Positions 26,032 to 34,002 of a stretch of 64,000 bases of DNA are shown piece after piece. The position numbers and the translations under genes were made by a program. Below the pieces are notes generated by a model. The model was not told the DNA's origin, did not search any database, and worked only from the letters and a program-made list of their open reading frames with translations. How positions within the stretch are numbered: position 1 is the stretch's first letter; the number at the start of each line of letters is the position of its first letter. This DNA is from Subdoligranulum sp. (lineage in GTDB: Bacteria > Bacillota > Clostridia > Oscillospirales > Ruminococcaceae): assembly GCA_004555405.1 (NCBI GenBank), contig SFIE01000002.1:75000-138999 (forward strand), in the 5' to 3' direction.

Positions 26032-26856
26032 ATGGCACGAAAAGCAACCCTGCAGGATCTGGAGCGTTATCAGCTCATCTGGGCCGAAGCCTTCGGTGAT
26101 CCTGCCGAATTCAGCAAAATGGTTTTTGAAAAGTTTGCCGGGCCCGGCAATGTGTATGTGGAGGAAGCCGAGGGCCGCGTGGCGGCCATTCTTTCGGCGG
26201 TGCCCTGCACATTAAAAGGCCGAAAGGGATTTTATTTTTACGGCCTTGCCACCGAAAAAAGCCAGCAGGGCAAGGGCCTGATGAAAAGCCTGATGGCATT
26301 TGCCGAAAACGCCCTGCACACCGAGGGGGCCGAATTTGTGTGCCTGATCCCGGCTTCGGAAAGCCTGTTCGGCTTTTACGAAAAGCAGGGCTGGCAGCGC
26401 GCTTTCGCCCTGCGCAGCCTCACACGCCCCATCAAAAAGAATCTGTGGGCGCAGGCTGAATTTGACAGCTGCACCGCAGGCCAGCTGCTGGAGCTGCGCA
26501 AACAATACAGCCCCGACAGTGTGCTGCTGGACAAAAACCGCATGATCCAGGTGCTTACCAATTTGTACTCCGGCGGCATCACAGTGGTTTCTAATAAGGA
26601 CGGCTACGCCCTGTATTTTGAAAAAGACGGCGTGCTGGATGTGATCGAGATCTTTGCCGAGGGCGAGCGCGCAGCCGAAAAACTGCTGGAAGCCGCCCGT
26701 GAAAAGGTGGGGGCGGAAACCGCCCGCATCACGGTGGGCACAGGCTCGGTGCTGTTTTTGGGCGAAGGCAAGCCGCAGGACTACGGCATGATCAAGTTTT
26801 TGGGCCAGCCTTTTGATATTTTCGAGTGCTATATGCGCTTGATGCTGGATAACTAA
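26032..26856 (+). CDS. GNAT family N-acetyltransferase
   Basis: 274 aa. The acetyl-CoA site is GLATEKSQQGKGLMKSLMAF (about 76-95), followed by LIPASESLFGFYEKQGWQRA, both standard GNAT blocks. A C-terminal half of about 130 residues beyond the GNAT core resembles the second domain of Eis-like or YitI-like members; its substrate is unknown. The start at 26032 follows AAAAAGGGGGAAAG; ten earlier codons are non-coding. It sits 36 bases after tmk in the long plus-strand cluster, without functional link to dTMP synthesis that I can see. Confidence 0.85.
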   Translation: MARKATLQDLERYQLIWAEAFGDPAEFSKMVFEKFAGPGNVYVEEAEGRVAAILSAVPCTLKGRKGFYFYGLATEKSQQGKGLMKSLMAFAENALHTEGAEFVCLIPASESLFGFYEKQGWQRAFALRSLTRPIKKNLWAQAEFDSCTAGQLLELRKQYSPDSVLLDKNRMIQVLTNLYSGGITVVSNKDGYALYFEKDGVLDVIEIFAEGERAAEKLLEAAREKVGAETARITVGTGSVLFLGEGKPQDYGMIKFLGQPFDIFECYMRLMLDN

Positions 26857-26914
26857 GGCACTGCCGCCAACACCCCCGGCGGCGCTGCCCCAATAAAAGA
26901 AAAGAAGGAAAATC

Positions 26915-28066
26915 ATGGATCAGCAAAATAAAAACATTGCAAACGACCGCAAGAAAAAACGCGGCTTTTCCAAGGGCCGCGCCGTGCTGCTGGCAGTGGT
27001 GGCCGTGGTGGCGGTGGCCGCTGCTGCAGCCGCCAGTGCGCTGGGCGAAATTGACGGCCGCCACGCCGATGAAAGCGCCGAGATCACCGTTTCGGTGCCC
27101 CAGGGCGCAGGCACGGGCACGGTGGCCAGACTGCTGGAGGAAAGCGGTGTGATCCGCCATGCCTCGCTCTACAAGCTGTACATTCGCCAAACCGGCCAGG
27201 GCGGGCAGCTGCAGTACGGCGATTTTACGCTGTATAAGGGCGAAAGCTATGCCGATATCACGGCGGCGCTCAGCCAGTATGCGGCGGCCGACACGGTGCG
27301 CATCACCTTCCCGGACGGCAACACCGCACTGGATTTTGCCGCCCGCATGGAGCAGGCGGGCCTTTGCACTGCCGAGGAGTTTTTGGCCTGTGCCAACGGT
27401 GAGGACGGCAGCGATTTCAGCCAGTACCGCTTCTGGAACGAAATGCAGGACGATAAAAACTATTTCATGCGCTGCGAGGGATATCTGTATCCCGAAACCT
27501 ATGAGTTCTATAAGGATGATACCGTGTACAACTATGTGGACACATTCTATTCGCATTTTAACAGCAAGGTAACGGACGATCTGTATACCCGCATGGACGA
27601 GCTGGGCATGAGCCTGCACGACACCATTGTGCTGGCCAGCTTTGTGCAGGAGGAAGCAGGCAACGAGGAAAATGCCCATGTTTCGGCGGTGTTCCACAAT
27701 CGTTTGGCCCCGGGCTCGCCCTATCCCCGCCTGGAAAGCAACGCCAGCAGCTATGTGCAAGACCCCGACGACAACAACTATATCTACAACTGGATCGCAC
27801 CGTATTACGGCGGATGGGATAATATTCCGGCAGAAATATACAACGCGTATAACACTTATGAGATCAGCGGCCTGCCCGCAGGCGCTATTTCCAACCCCGG
27901 CTACGATGCCATCTATGCGGCGCTGTATCCCGAAGAGCCTGATGCAAACGGCCCTTACTATTTCTTTGTCACCGATAAAACCGGCCGCTACTACTATGGC
28001 CGCACGGTGGAGGAGCACAACCAAAATTGCAGCAAGGCCTGGGCTGTGAATGCTAAACTGAAGTAA
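26915..28066 (+). CDS. mltG: Endolytic transglycosylase MltG-like protein (YceG family)
   Basis: 383 aa, single-pass membrane protein: basic N-terminus, one helix at about 23-45, then an extracellular LysM-like and catalytic region. Family blocks: EGYLYPETYEFY, ASFVQEEAGNEENA, VSAVFHNRL and GLPAGAISNPGYDAI. MltG cuts nascent glycan strands next to the membrane and ends their growth. Two usual catalytic-site blocks differ: the Glu of the ASIVEKE-type motif is replaced by Gln (A-S-F-V-Q-E-E, about 241-247), and the downstream TDP block reads ESN. Activity is therefore less certain. AAGAAGGAAAA precedes the ATG. The U32 peptidase gene follows 15 bases later, a common pairing. Confidence 0.88.
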   Translation: MDQQNKNIANDRKKKRGFSKGRAVLLAVVAVVAVAAAAAASALGEIDGRHADESAEITVSVPQGAGTGTVARLLEESGVIRHASLYKLYIRQTGQGGQLQYGDFTLYKGESYADITAALSQYAAADTVRITFPDGNTALDFAARMEQAGLCTAEEFLACANGEDGSDFSQYRFWNEMQDDKNYFMRCEGYLYPETYEFYKDDTVYNYVDTFYSHFNSKVTDDLYTRMDELGMSLHDTIVLASFVQEEAGNEENAHVSAVFHNRLAPGSPYPRLESNASSYVQDPDDNNYIYNWIAPYYGGWDNIPAEIYNAYNTYEISGLPAGAISNPGYDAIYAALYPEEPDANGPYYFFVTDKTGRYYYGRTVEEHNQNCSKAWAVNAKLK

Positions 28067-28081
28067 AAAGGAGAAAAAATT

Positions 28082-29311
28082 ATGCTGCCGGTTCCGGAAT
28101 TGCTTTCCCCGGCTGGGGATCTGGAAAAATTGCAATATGCCTTCCGCTTTGGTGCGGATGCCGTTTACTGTGCGCTGCCGGAGTTCGGTATGCGTTCTGC
28201 CCCGCAAAACTTCACGGTGGAGCAGCTGGCCGAGGGCTGTGTGTATGCCCATGCCCGCGGCAAAAAGGTGTATCTTACCATGAACACGCTGCCCACCAAT
28301 GCCGAGGCAGACCGCTTGGAGGAAACCGTAAAAAATGCAGCCGGTGCAGGCGTGGATGCTTTTATCGTGGCCGACCTGGGGGTGCTGGAGGCGGTGAAAA
28401 AGCATGCCCCCGGCGTGGATATCCATTTTTCCACCCAAACGGGCATCACCAACTACGCCAGCGCCACGGCGGCGTATCATCTGGGGGCCAAGCGCGTGGT
28501 GCTGGCTCGGGAAATGAGCCTGGAGGATATTGCCATTCTGCGCGACAAAACACCGCCGGAGCTGGAGATCGAGGCCTTTGTACACGGCGCCATGTGCATG
28601 AGCATTTCGGGCCGCTGCCTGATCTCCAACTATCTGGCCGGGCGTGACGGCAACCGCGGCCAGTGCGCCCAGCCCTGCCGCTGGAAGTATTACCTGATGG
28701 AGGAGACCCGCCCCGGGCAGTATTTCCCCGTTGGAGAAAACGAAAACGGCAGCTATATTCTGAATGCCGACGATCTTTGCACAGCGCCGTTTATTGACCT
28801 TATCTGCAAAGCGGGCGTGGACAGTTTAAAAATTGAGGGCCGTGCCAAAACGCTGTATTATGTTTCCAGCGTAACGGCGGCCTATCGCAGGGCGCTGGAT
28901 GCCTTTTTGGAAAACCCCGCCGCCGACTACGATGTGCCCGATGAAGTGGTGGACGAGCTGGACAAAACCAGCCACCGCCATTATTCGCCCGGGTTTTACT
29001 TTGGGCCAAAAGGCGCAAAGCAGCACAGCGAAAACGGCCTTGGCTATGTGCGCAACTGGGAATTCATGGGCATTGTGGACCACTGGGAAAACGGCATTGC
29101 CCACTGCATTCAGCGCGGGCGCTTTTTTGCGGGGGATGAGATCGAGGCCCTTATGCCCGGCAAGGGCAGCATGAGCCTGCGCCCGGAATGGATCAAAAAC
29201 GAGGAGGGCGAAGCCGTGCCCAGCACCAACCGTGCGGAGATGCGCTATACGATCCCCTGCGAAGCGGAGCTGCCGCCTTACACCCTGCTGCGCAAGAAAA
29301 GCGAAAAGTAA
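28082..29311 (+). CDS. U32 family peptidase (TrhP/RlhA-like)
   Basis: 409 aa. The U32 signature EAFVHGAMCMSISGRC (about 161-176) is followed by S-N-Y-L-x-G-R-D-G-N-R-G-Q-C-A-Q-P-C, whose cysteines bind an iron-sulfur cluster in studied relatives. The N-terminus ELLSPAGDLEKLQYAFRFGA is the TIM-barrel start of YrrN/YrrO/TrhP proteins. Relatives named as peptidases are now known to hydroxylate tRNA U34 or rRNA with prephenate, so RNA modification is the better guess; collagenase activity is doubtful. AAAAGGAG before the ATG; likely co-transcribed with mltG. Confidence 0.9.
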   Translation: MLPVPELLSPAGDLEKLQYAFRFGADAVYCALPEFGMRSAPQNFTVEQLAEGCVYAHARGKKVYLTMNTLPTNAEADRLEETVKNAAGAGVDAFIVADLGVLEAVKKHAPGVDIHFSTQTGITNYASATAAYHLGAKRVVLAREMSLEDIAILRDKTPPELEIEAFVHGAMCMSISGRCLISNYLAGRDGNRGQCAQPCRWKYYLMEETRPGQYFPVGENENGSYILNADDLCTAPFIDLICKAGVDSLKIEGRAKTLYYVSSVTAAYRRALDAFLENPAADYDVPDEVVDELDKTSHRHYSPGFYFGPKGAKQHSENGLGYVRNWEFMGIVDHWENGIAHCIQRGRFFAGDEIEALMPGKGSMSLRPEWIKNEEGEAVPSTNRAEMRYTIPCEAELPPYTLLRKKSEK

Positions 29312-29377
29312 CACCTTCAGAAAAGGCCGGATCAAATTCGGCCGAACAAAACACGGCTGCATCCTATATAAAACAGC

Positions 29378-29416
29378 AAGCCGCTGCTCCTGTAAAAAAG
29401 AGCAGCGGCTTTTTGC
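29378..29416 (+). terminator. Terminator of the mltG-U32 operon
   Basis: AAGCCGCTGCTC pairs with GAGCAGCGGCTT and is followed by TTTT. Confidence 0.85.
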
Positions 29417-29532
29417 GTAAAAAGGCTTTGCGGCACAGAACAAACGAACGGGCCCTCTTGCCATAAAAGGCAAAATACAATATAGTAATAACAATATGCG
29501 ATTTACACAGGATCTGTTGAAGGGCTGATGGG

Positions 29533-30429
29533 ATGGAACAAAAACAAATTTTCAAGGGGGCAGCGCTTGCGTGCCTGGGCGCATTCGGCTGGGGCATATC
29601 CGGCATTTGCAGCCAGTATCTTTTTATGCACTATGATCTTGCGGCCGACTGGCTGACGGCGGTGCGAATGGTGCTTTCGGGGATCGTGCTTCTTGCCACG
29701 GCGCTTCCCAAGGAGCACACACGGGTTTTCAAAATCTGGAAGGTGCGCCGCGATGTGCTGTGGCTGCTGGCCTTTGCGCTGACGGGGCTTTTGCTGTGCC
29801 AATACAGCTTTTTGGCGGCCATCAAATATACCAACTCGGCCACAGCCACGGTGCTGCAAAGCCTGAATGTGGTGCTGATGGCGGCGGTGATGGCGGTTTG
29901 GAACCGAAAGCGCATGGAAAATGTGCAGATCGCAGCGGTGGTTCTGGCGCTCAGCGGCACCTATCTCATCGCCACCAAGGGCAGCCTTACCAGCATCAGG
30001 CTTTCGGCGGCAGGGCTGATCTTCGGCATTCTTTCGGCGGTGGGCGTGGTGACCTATACGCTGCTGTCGCGGCCCATCATTGGCACTTGGGGCAACGTCA
30101 CGGTCACCGGCTGGGGAATGCTGGTGGGCGGCACGGTGCTTTTTGCACTCACAAAGGCGTGGAACCTTCCCCAAAATCTGGATGGCATGGCGTGGCTGAT
30201 GATCGCGGTGATCGTGCTGGTGGGCACGGCCATCGGCTTTTCGGTGTTTTTGGAAAGCGTTCGCTACATTGGCCCGGTAAAGGCTACGCTGATCGGCTGC
30301 CTTGAGCCCGTAACGGCCACAGTTTTATCTGCGGCTTTGTTCCAAACGCGTTTTTCCTGGGCTGAGCTGCTGGGCTTTGGCTTTGTTTTGCTCACGGTGT
30401 TCCTTTCGGTTTTCCAAAAGAAGCACTAA
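29533..30429 (+). CDS. DMT superfamily transporter (EamA family)
   Basis: 298 aa with ten predicted membrane helices and the internal EamA duplication: LACLGAFGWGISGICSQYLF in the first half and LSAAGLIFGILSAVGVVTYT in the second, each ending in the family's LNVV/LEPV-type helix (YTNSATATVLQSLNVVLMA; GPVKATLIGCLEPVTATVLS). Such carriers export amino acids, purines or drug-like solutes; the substrate is not readable. It is a single gene between two terminators. ATG 29533 is preceded by GAAGGG. Confidence 0.88.
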   Translation: MEQKQIFKGAALACLGAFGWGISGICSQYLFMHYDLAADWLTAVRMVLSGIVLLATALPKEHTRVFKIWKVRRDVLWLLAFALTGLLLCQYSFLAAIKYTNSATATVLQSLNVVLMAAVMAVWNRKRMENVQIAAVVLALSGTYLIATKGSLTSIRLSAAGLIFGILSAVGVVTYTLLSRPIIGTWGNVTVTGWGMLVGGTVLFALTKAWNLPQNLDGMAWLMIAVIVLVGTAIGFSVFLESVRYIGPVKATLIGCLEPVTATVLSAALFQTRFSWAELLGFGFVLLTVFLSVFQKKH

Positions 30430-30444
30430 ACCGGTTATACGATC

Positions 30445-30493
30445 AAAAATGCCCGAAGCACTGTGCGCATCACAGCAGCTTCGGGCATTTTTC
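30445..30493. terminator. Convergent terminator
   Basis: AAAAATGCCCGAAGC pairs with GCTTCGGGCATTTTT around the loop 30460-30477. T-runs on both strands serve the EamA gene and the convergent phosphatase gene. Confidence 0.9.
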
Positions 30494-30501
30494 AGCAAAA
30501 T

Positions 30502-31155
30502 TTATGCCTCGGGGGCATCGGGGTCATTGTCCAGATAGCCGTAGGGCAAAACATCCACGGCCTCCACGATCTTATCGCGCATCCACATGGCGGTGTCACA
30601 CTGCACGGTATAGCCGCAGCCGGGGTCAGCCATCCAATCCTCCGGCTTGTGCTGGGGAATGGCGTGCTGGGCCAGCATATTCATCAACACGCCGCCGTGG
30701 GTCACGCAGGCGGCCTCGGTGGTGCCGGTTTTCATCATAAACTCAAACATCTGCATCAGCACCTCACCGCTGCGCTTATAAAAGGCCACGCGGTCCTCAG
30801 CGCCCTCGGGCACGGTTTTGCAGGTGGGGTCCATCCAGGCAGCAAATTCCGGGTCCTTGACCAGCTCGGTCACGGGTCTGCCCTCAAACTTGCCGAAATT
30901 CATCTCTTTTAAATTGGTGATCTCATAGGTGTGCCTGGCCTCAGGGAAAAGGATCTCGGCGGTTTCCTTAGCGCGCAGCAGGGGCGAAACAAAAACCGTA
31001 TCCACACGGGGATAGACAAAATCCTTGCACAGGGTCTTCAGCTGGGCGCGGCCCTCGGCGCAAAGGGGCAGATCGGTGGCGCTGCCCACATACAGCCCGT
31101 CTAAATTGCCTTGGGTAAGCCCGTGGCGGATCAAATGCAGTTTATAGTATTTCAA
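30502..31155 (-). CDS. Histidine phosphatase family protein
   Basis: 217 aa starting at a TTG (31155) that has GGAGG 8 bases upstream; no ATG offers as good a site. The catalytic phospho-His motif is HLIRHGLTQGN (RHG about 10-12), then SPLLRAKETAEIL (second Arg), EMNFGKFEGR (Glu) and VTHGGVLMNML (second His), as in cofactor-dependent phosphoglycerate mutase relatives and alpha-ribazole or broad-specificity phosphatases. Substrate unknown. The promoter region is shared divergently with the XRE regulator gene and contains several TTACAAA repeats. Confidence 0.88.
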   Translation of the reverse strand: MKYYKLHLIRHGLTQGNLDGLYVGSATDLPLCAEGRAQLKTLCKDFVYPRVDTVFVSPLLRAKETAEILFPEARHTYEITNLKEMNFGKFEGRPVTELVKDPEFAAWMDPTCKTVPEGAEDRVAFYKRSGEVLMQMFEFMMKTGTTEAACVTHGGVLMNMLAQHAIPQHKPEDWMADPGCGYTVQCDTAMWMRDKIVEAVDVLPYGYLDNDPDAPEA

Positions 31156-31173
31156 AATCGCAGCCTCCAATGG

Positions 31174-31224
31174 TTACAAAAAGATTACAAACGAATTTTG
31201 CGGGAACTTTACGCTTTTTACAAA
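31174..31224. promoter_or_regulatory. TTACAAA direct repeats, possible operator
   Basis: TTACAAA occurs at 31174-31180, 31185-31191 (11 bases on) and 31218-31224, and again within the -35 region of the XRE gene (31333-31339). The cluster lies in the divergent intergenic region and may bind the neighbouring XRE regulator. Confidence 0.3.
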
Positions 31225-31331
31225 ACACAACATTTAGGGCTCTGCCGCCCACAAGGGGGCATATATCCGCTTTTTGTGGTGAAATGGGCAAAAATGGCAA
31301 AATTAGCAGGCGAATCTTGGCATTTTATGTA

Positions 31332-31360
31332 TTTACAAAGTGTTTTCCCTGTTTTATAAT
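31332..31360 (+). promoter_or_regulatory. Promoter of the XRE regulator gene
   Basis: TTTACA (31332-31337), 17 bases, TATAAT (31355-31360), 73 bases before the start codon. Confidence 0.75.
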
Positions 31361-31433
31361 TTACCATAAGTAATGATGACAGGCAATAGGGGAAGTGCCC
31401 CTTTTTTTAAAAAAACAAGGATGGAATCGTTTT

Positions 31434-32129
31434 ATGGAATTCAGTCGGATCATCACGCTGCTTCGTAAGGAGCGCGGGATCACGCAAAAGCAGGCTGCGC
31501 AGGATCTGGGCGTTTCGCAGGCGCTGCTTTCTCACTACGAAAAAGGAATCCGAGAGTGCGGCTTGGATTTTGTGGTGCGTGTGGCAGATTACTATGGGGT
31601 GTCCTGCGATTATCTGCTGGGCCGCAGTGCCGAGCGCACCGGCCAAACCCTTTCGGTAGAGGATATTCCCAACCCTGAAAGCGTAAAGGATAATGTATAC
31701 CGGGGCAGTGTGCTGCCCACCATGAATAAAAAGCTGATTGCCAACAGCATGAATATTTTGTTCGACAAACTGGCCGCCTGCAACGATAAGGCCATCACCA
31801 CCGAGGTGAGCGCCTATCTGATGCTGGCCGTGTACAAAATGTTCCGCCTGATGTATTCGGCGCACCCGCGCAATGCACAAAGCCTGTTCAGCGTATCGGC
31901 CACCCGTTGGCAGGGCTACAGCAGCGCTGCCATGCAAACCTGCGAGGCCAATGTAAGCGCAGCGCTGGCGGGCGAAGAGCTGGAGGAAGGCAAGCCATTT
32001 AAGGATGTGGAACGCCTTGGCATGACCACCGAAACGCTGAGCCGCGAATATCCCATGTTTGCCAGCAGCCTTTTGAACCTGATCAAAACCAGCGAAAAGC
32101 AGATCGGCGCCCAGAACGCCGGCCACTGA
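31434..32129 (+). CDS. XRE-family transcriptional regulator with C-terminal domain
   Basis: 231 aa. A Cro/C1 helix-turn-helix fills residues 1-66 (LRKERGITQKQAAQDLGVSQALLSHYEKGIREC, then VADYYGVSCDYLLGRS). The remaining 165 residues form a helical domain with no family I know, perhaps for dimerisation or ligand sensing. Start ATG 31434 puts the HTH at the N-terminus; 13 earlier codons are poor. It is a single gene with its own promoter and terminator, divergent from a phosphatase. The TTACAAA repeats upstream suggest autoregulation (inference). Confidence 0.87.
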   Translation: MEFSRIITLLRKERGITQKQAAQDLGVSQALLSHYEKGIRECGLDFVVRVADYYGVSCDYLLGRSAERTGQTLSVEDIPNPESVKDNVYRGSVLPTMNKKLIANSMNILFDKLAACNDKAITTEVSAYLMLAVYKMFRLMYSAHPRNAQSLFSVSATRWQGYSSAAMQTCEANVSAALAGEELEEGKPFKDVERLGMTTETLSREYPMFASSLLNLIKTSEKQIGAQNAGH

Positions 32130-32142
32130 AAGCAAAATCAAA

Positions 32143-32187
32143 AGCGGGGAGAAGCTCCTGTACCTCAAGGCTTCTCCCCGCTTTTTT
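32143..32187 (+). terminator. Terminator of the XRE gene
   Basis: AGCGGGGAGAAG pairs with CTTCTCCCCGCT and is followed by TTTTT. It also lies just after the stop of the convergent AbrB gene. Confidence 0.85.
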
Positions 32188-32200
32188 CATGCGCACAGCC

Positions 32201-32452
32201 TTACAGTTGGCCGATCTTTCGGCGGCAGGCGGCACAGATATGCGCCGAGCCGAAAACCGCCACATCGTCGCTGATCTCACCGCAAAAATCGCAGGCTCCG
32301 GCAGGGTGGTATTTTTTTAAAAGAATATAATCGCCATCCACAAACATTTCCAACGGGGTGTTCAGGTCGATCTTCAGGCTTTTGCGCAGTTCAACGGGCA
32401 GCACGATGCGCCCCAGTTTATCCATTTTGCGAACGATTCCGGTTGATTTCAT
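32201..32452 (-). CDS. AbrB/SpoVT-type DNA-binding protein with Cys4 tail
   Basis: 83 aa. Residues 3-46 are the swapped-hairpin AbrB domain (STGIVRKMDKLGRIVLPVEL, then LEMFVDGDYILLKKY), a dimeric transition-state-type regulator. The C-terminus adds Cys54-x2-Cys57 and Cys73-x2-Cys76, a likely small zinc ribbon not present in B. subtilis AbrB, although similar tails occur in clostridial homologues. Start ATG 32452 has AAAAGGAGAGG upstream. Own promoter on the minus strand at 32541-32569. Targets unknown; a stationary-phase or sporulation role is inference from AbrB. Confidence 0.9.
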   Translation of the reverse strand: MKSTGIVRKMDKLGRIVLPVELRKSLKIDLNTPLEMFVDGDYILLKKYHPAGACDFCGEISDDVAVFGSAHICAACRRKIGQL

Positions 32453-32540
32453 TTCCTCTCCTTTTCAGGCGCCGCTTTGCGCCCCTTTGCCCCGTTTCTG
32501 GTTGTGAAGTGTTCTCACTTCGACACGATGCGTTGTATTT

Positions 32541-32569
32541 AGTATAAATACTTTATCCAAAATTGTCAA
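32541..32569 (-). promoter_or_regulatory. Promoter of the AbrB-like gene
   Basis: On the minus strand TTGACA (32569-32564), 17 bases, TATACT (32546-32541). Confidence 0.8.
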
Positions 32570-32602
32570 TAATTGGAAACTGTCGAAACTTGCCGCAAAA
32601 GC

Positions 32603-32643
32603 AAAAAATCCCCAAAACCGGCTCTAAACAGCAGGTTTTGGGG
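32603..32643 (-). terminator. Terminator of trpS
   Basis: On the minus strand CCCCAAAACC pairs with GGTTTTGGGG and is followed by ATTTTTTG, about 60 bases after the trpS stop. Confidence 0.8.
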
Positions 32644-32704
32644 CGAAATAAAATTTTATTTAATTACAGATTGTTATATCGTGTGTCCTCAAAAGGGGCG
32701 GCGC

Positions 32705-33715
32705 TTACAGCTGCATCAGGCCAACCTTACGGTAAACTTTTTGCATGGTGCGCCCGGCAATGCGGTTTGCACCCTCGGCACCGGCGGCCAGCACGCTGTC
32801 CACATAAGCCTTGTCGGCCACAATGCGGTTAAACTCCTGCTGGATGGGGGCAAGTGCATCAATCACGCTTTGGGCCACGGCAACCTTAAAGTCGCCATAG
32901 CCGCAGCCGTCAAACTCGCGCTCAATGGCGGCCACATCCTTGCCGGTGAACACCTGATAAATGCTCATCAGGTTGGAAACGCCGGGCTTGGCGGCAGGGT
33001 CGTAGCGCACAATGCCCTCGCTGTCGGTCACGGCGCGCTTAAACTTGCGCATAATGGTGTCGGCATCGTCGCTCATCAGGATAAAGCCGTTCACATTGGT
33101 GTCGCTTTTGCTCATCTTTTTGGTGGGCTCCTGCAGGCTCATGACCTTGGCACCCTCTTTGGTGGTGTAGCCCTCGGGCAGCACAAAGGTGTCGCTGTAG
33201 GCGCTGTTGAAGCGCTGGGCCACATTGCGGGTCAGTTCCAGATGCTGGGTCTGGTCCTGCCCAACGGGCACCAGGTCGGCATTGTAGATCAGAATATCCG
33301 CAGCCATCAGGCAGGGATAGGTGAACAGGCCGCCGTTTACATTGTCGGGGTGCTTGGCGCTTTTATCCTTAAACTGCGTCATGCGGCTCAGTTCGCCAAA
33401 CTGGGCATTGCAGCACAAGATCCAGTTCAGCTGGGTGTGGGCGGGCACATGGCTTTGCACAAACAGCAGGCTCTGCTTGGGGTCAATGCCGGCGGCCAGC
33501 AGCATGGCGGCTGCATCGCGGGTGTTGCGGCGAAGATCGGCCGGGTTCTGGCGCACGGTCAAAGCGTGCAGATCGGCCACCATATACAGGCACTCAAATT
33601 CATCTTGCAGCTTGGCCCAGTTGCGCACAGCGCCAATATAGTTGCCCAAAGTAAAAGTACCGGTGGGCTGAATGCCGGATAAGATCCGCTTTTTGCGGGG
33701 TGTAGTTTCCTCCAT
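32705..33715 (-). CDS. trpS: Tryptophanyl-tRNA synthetase
   Basis: 336 aa, class Ic synthetase charging tRNA-Trp. The HIGH-equivalent is PTGTFTLGNYIGAV (17-30), and the KMSKS loop is intact (PTKKMSKSD, about 206-214). GLFTYPCLMAADILIYNADLVPVGQDQTQH is the tryptophan pocket region of bacterial TrpRS. Full family length. Start ATG 33715 with AGGAGGC upstream on the minus strand. A TATAAT box lies at about 33796 (minus) with a poor -35; no T-box features are seen before it. Confidence 0.97.
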   Translation of the reverse strand: MEETTPRKKRILSGIQPTGTFTLGNYIGAVRNWAKLQDEFECLYMVADLHALTVRQNPADLRRNTRDAAAMLLAAGIDPKQSLLFVQSHVPAHTQLNWILCCNAQFGELSRMTQFKDKSAKHPDNVNGGLFTYPCLMAADILIYNADLVPVGQDQTQHLELTRNVAQRFNSAYSDTFVLPEGYTTKEGAKVMSLQEPTKKMSKSDTNVNGFILMSDDADTIMRKFKRAVTDSEGIVRYDPAAKPGVSNLMSIYQVFTGKDVAAIEREFDGCGYGDFKVAVAQSVIDALAPIQQEFNRIVADKAYVDSVLAAGAEGANRIAGRTMQKVYRKVGLMQL

Positions 33716-33839
33716 GAGAAAAGCCTCCTGTAAATTGCAACAATTCCAATGACGCCCATGGGGGCGGCGTGGGATGGTTTAATATGGATTTTATTATAGC
33801 ATACTTTTTATAAAAGAAAAGGCTTGCCGTGCCAACAGA

Positions 33840-33868
33840 TTGACAAATTGCCCGCTGGGCCTTAATAT
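33840..33868 (+). promoter_or_regulatory. Promoter of gltX
   Basis: TTGACA (33840-33845), 17 bases, TAATAT (33863-33868), 135 bases before the ATG; the leader between contains an imperfect GC hairpin near 33903-33930 but no recognised riboswitch. Confidence 0.7.
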
Positions 33869-34002
33869 ATGTAGTATAAATCAAGAGAAAGACAAGAAGC
33901 AGCACCGCCGCGTATGCGGCGCTTTTGCGGGCTATTTTGCCCCATTGCAAAGCAGCGGTGCTGCCGGGAAACTTTCCCCAAAAAACTTAGGAGTGGAACC
34001 GT

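Noticed and set aside
32563..33682. Plus-strand frames opposite trpS
   Set aside because: Antisense to a complete trpS gene with intact motifs; the products lack any domain.
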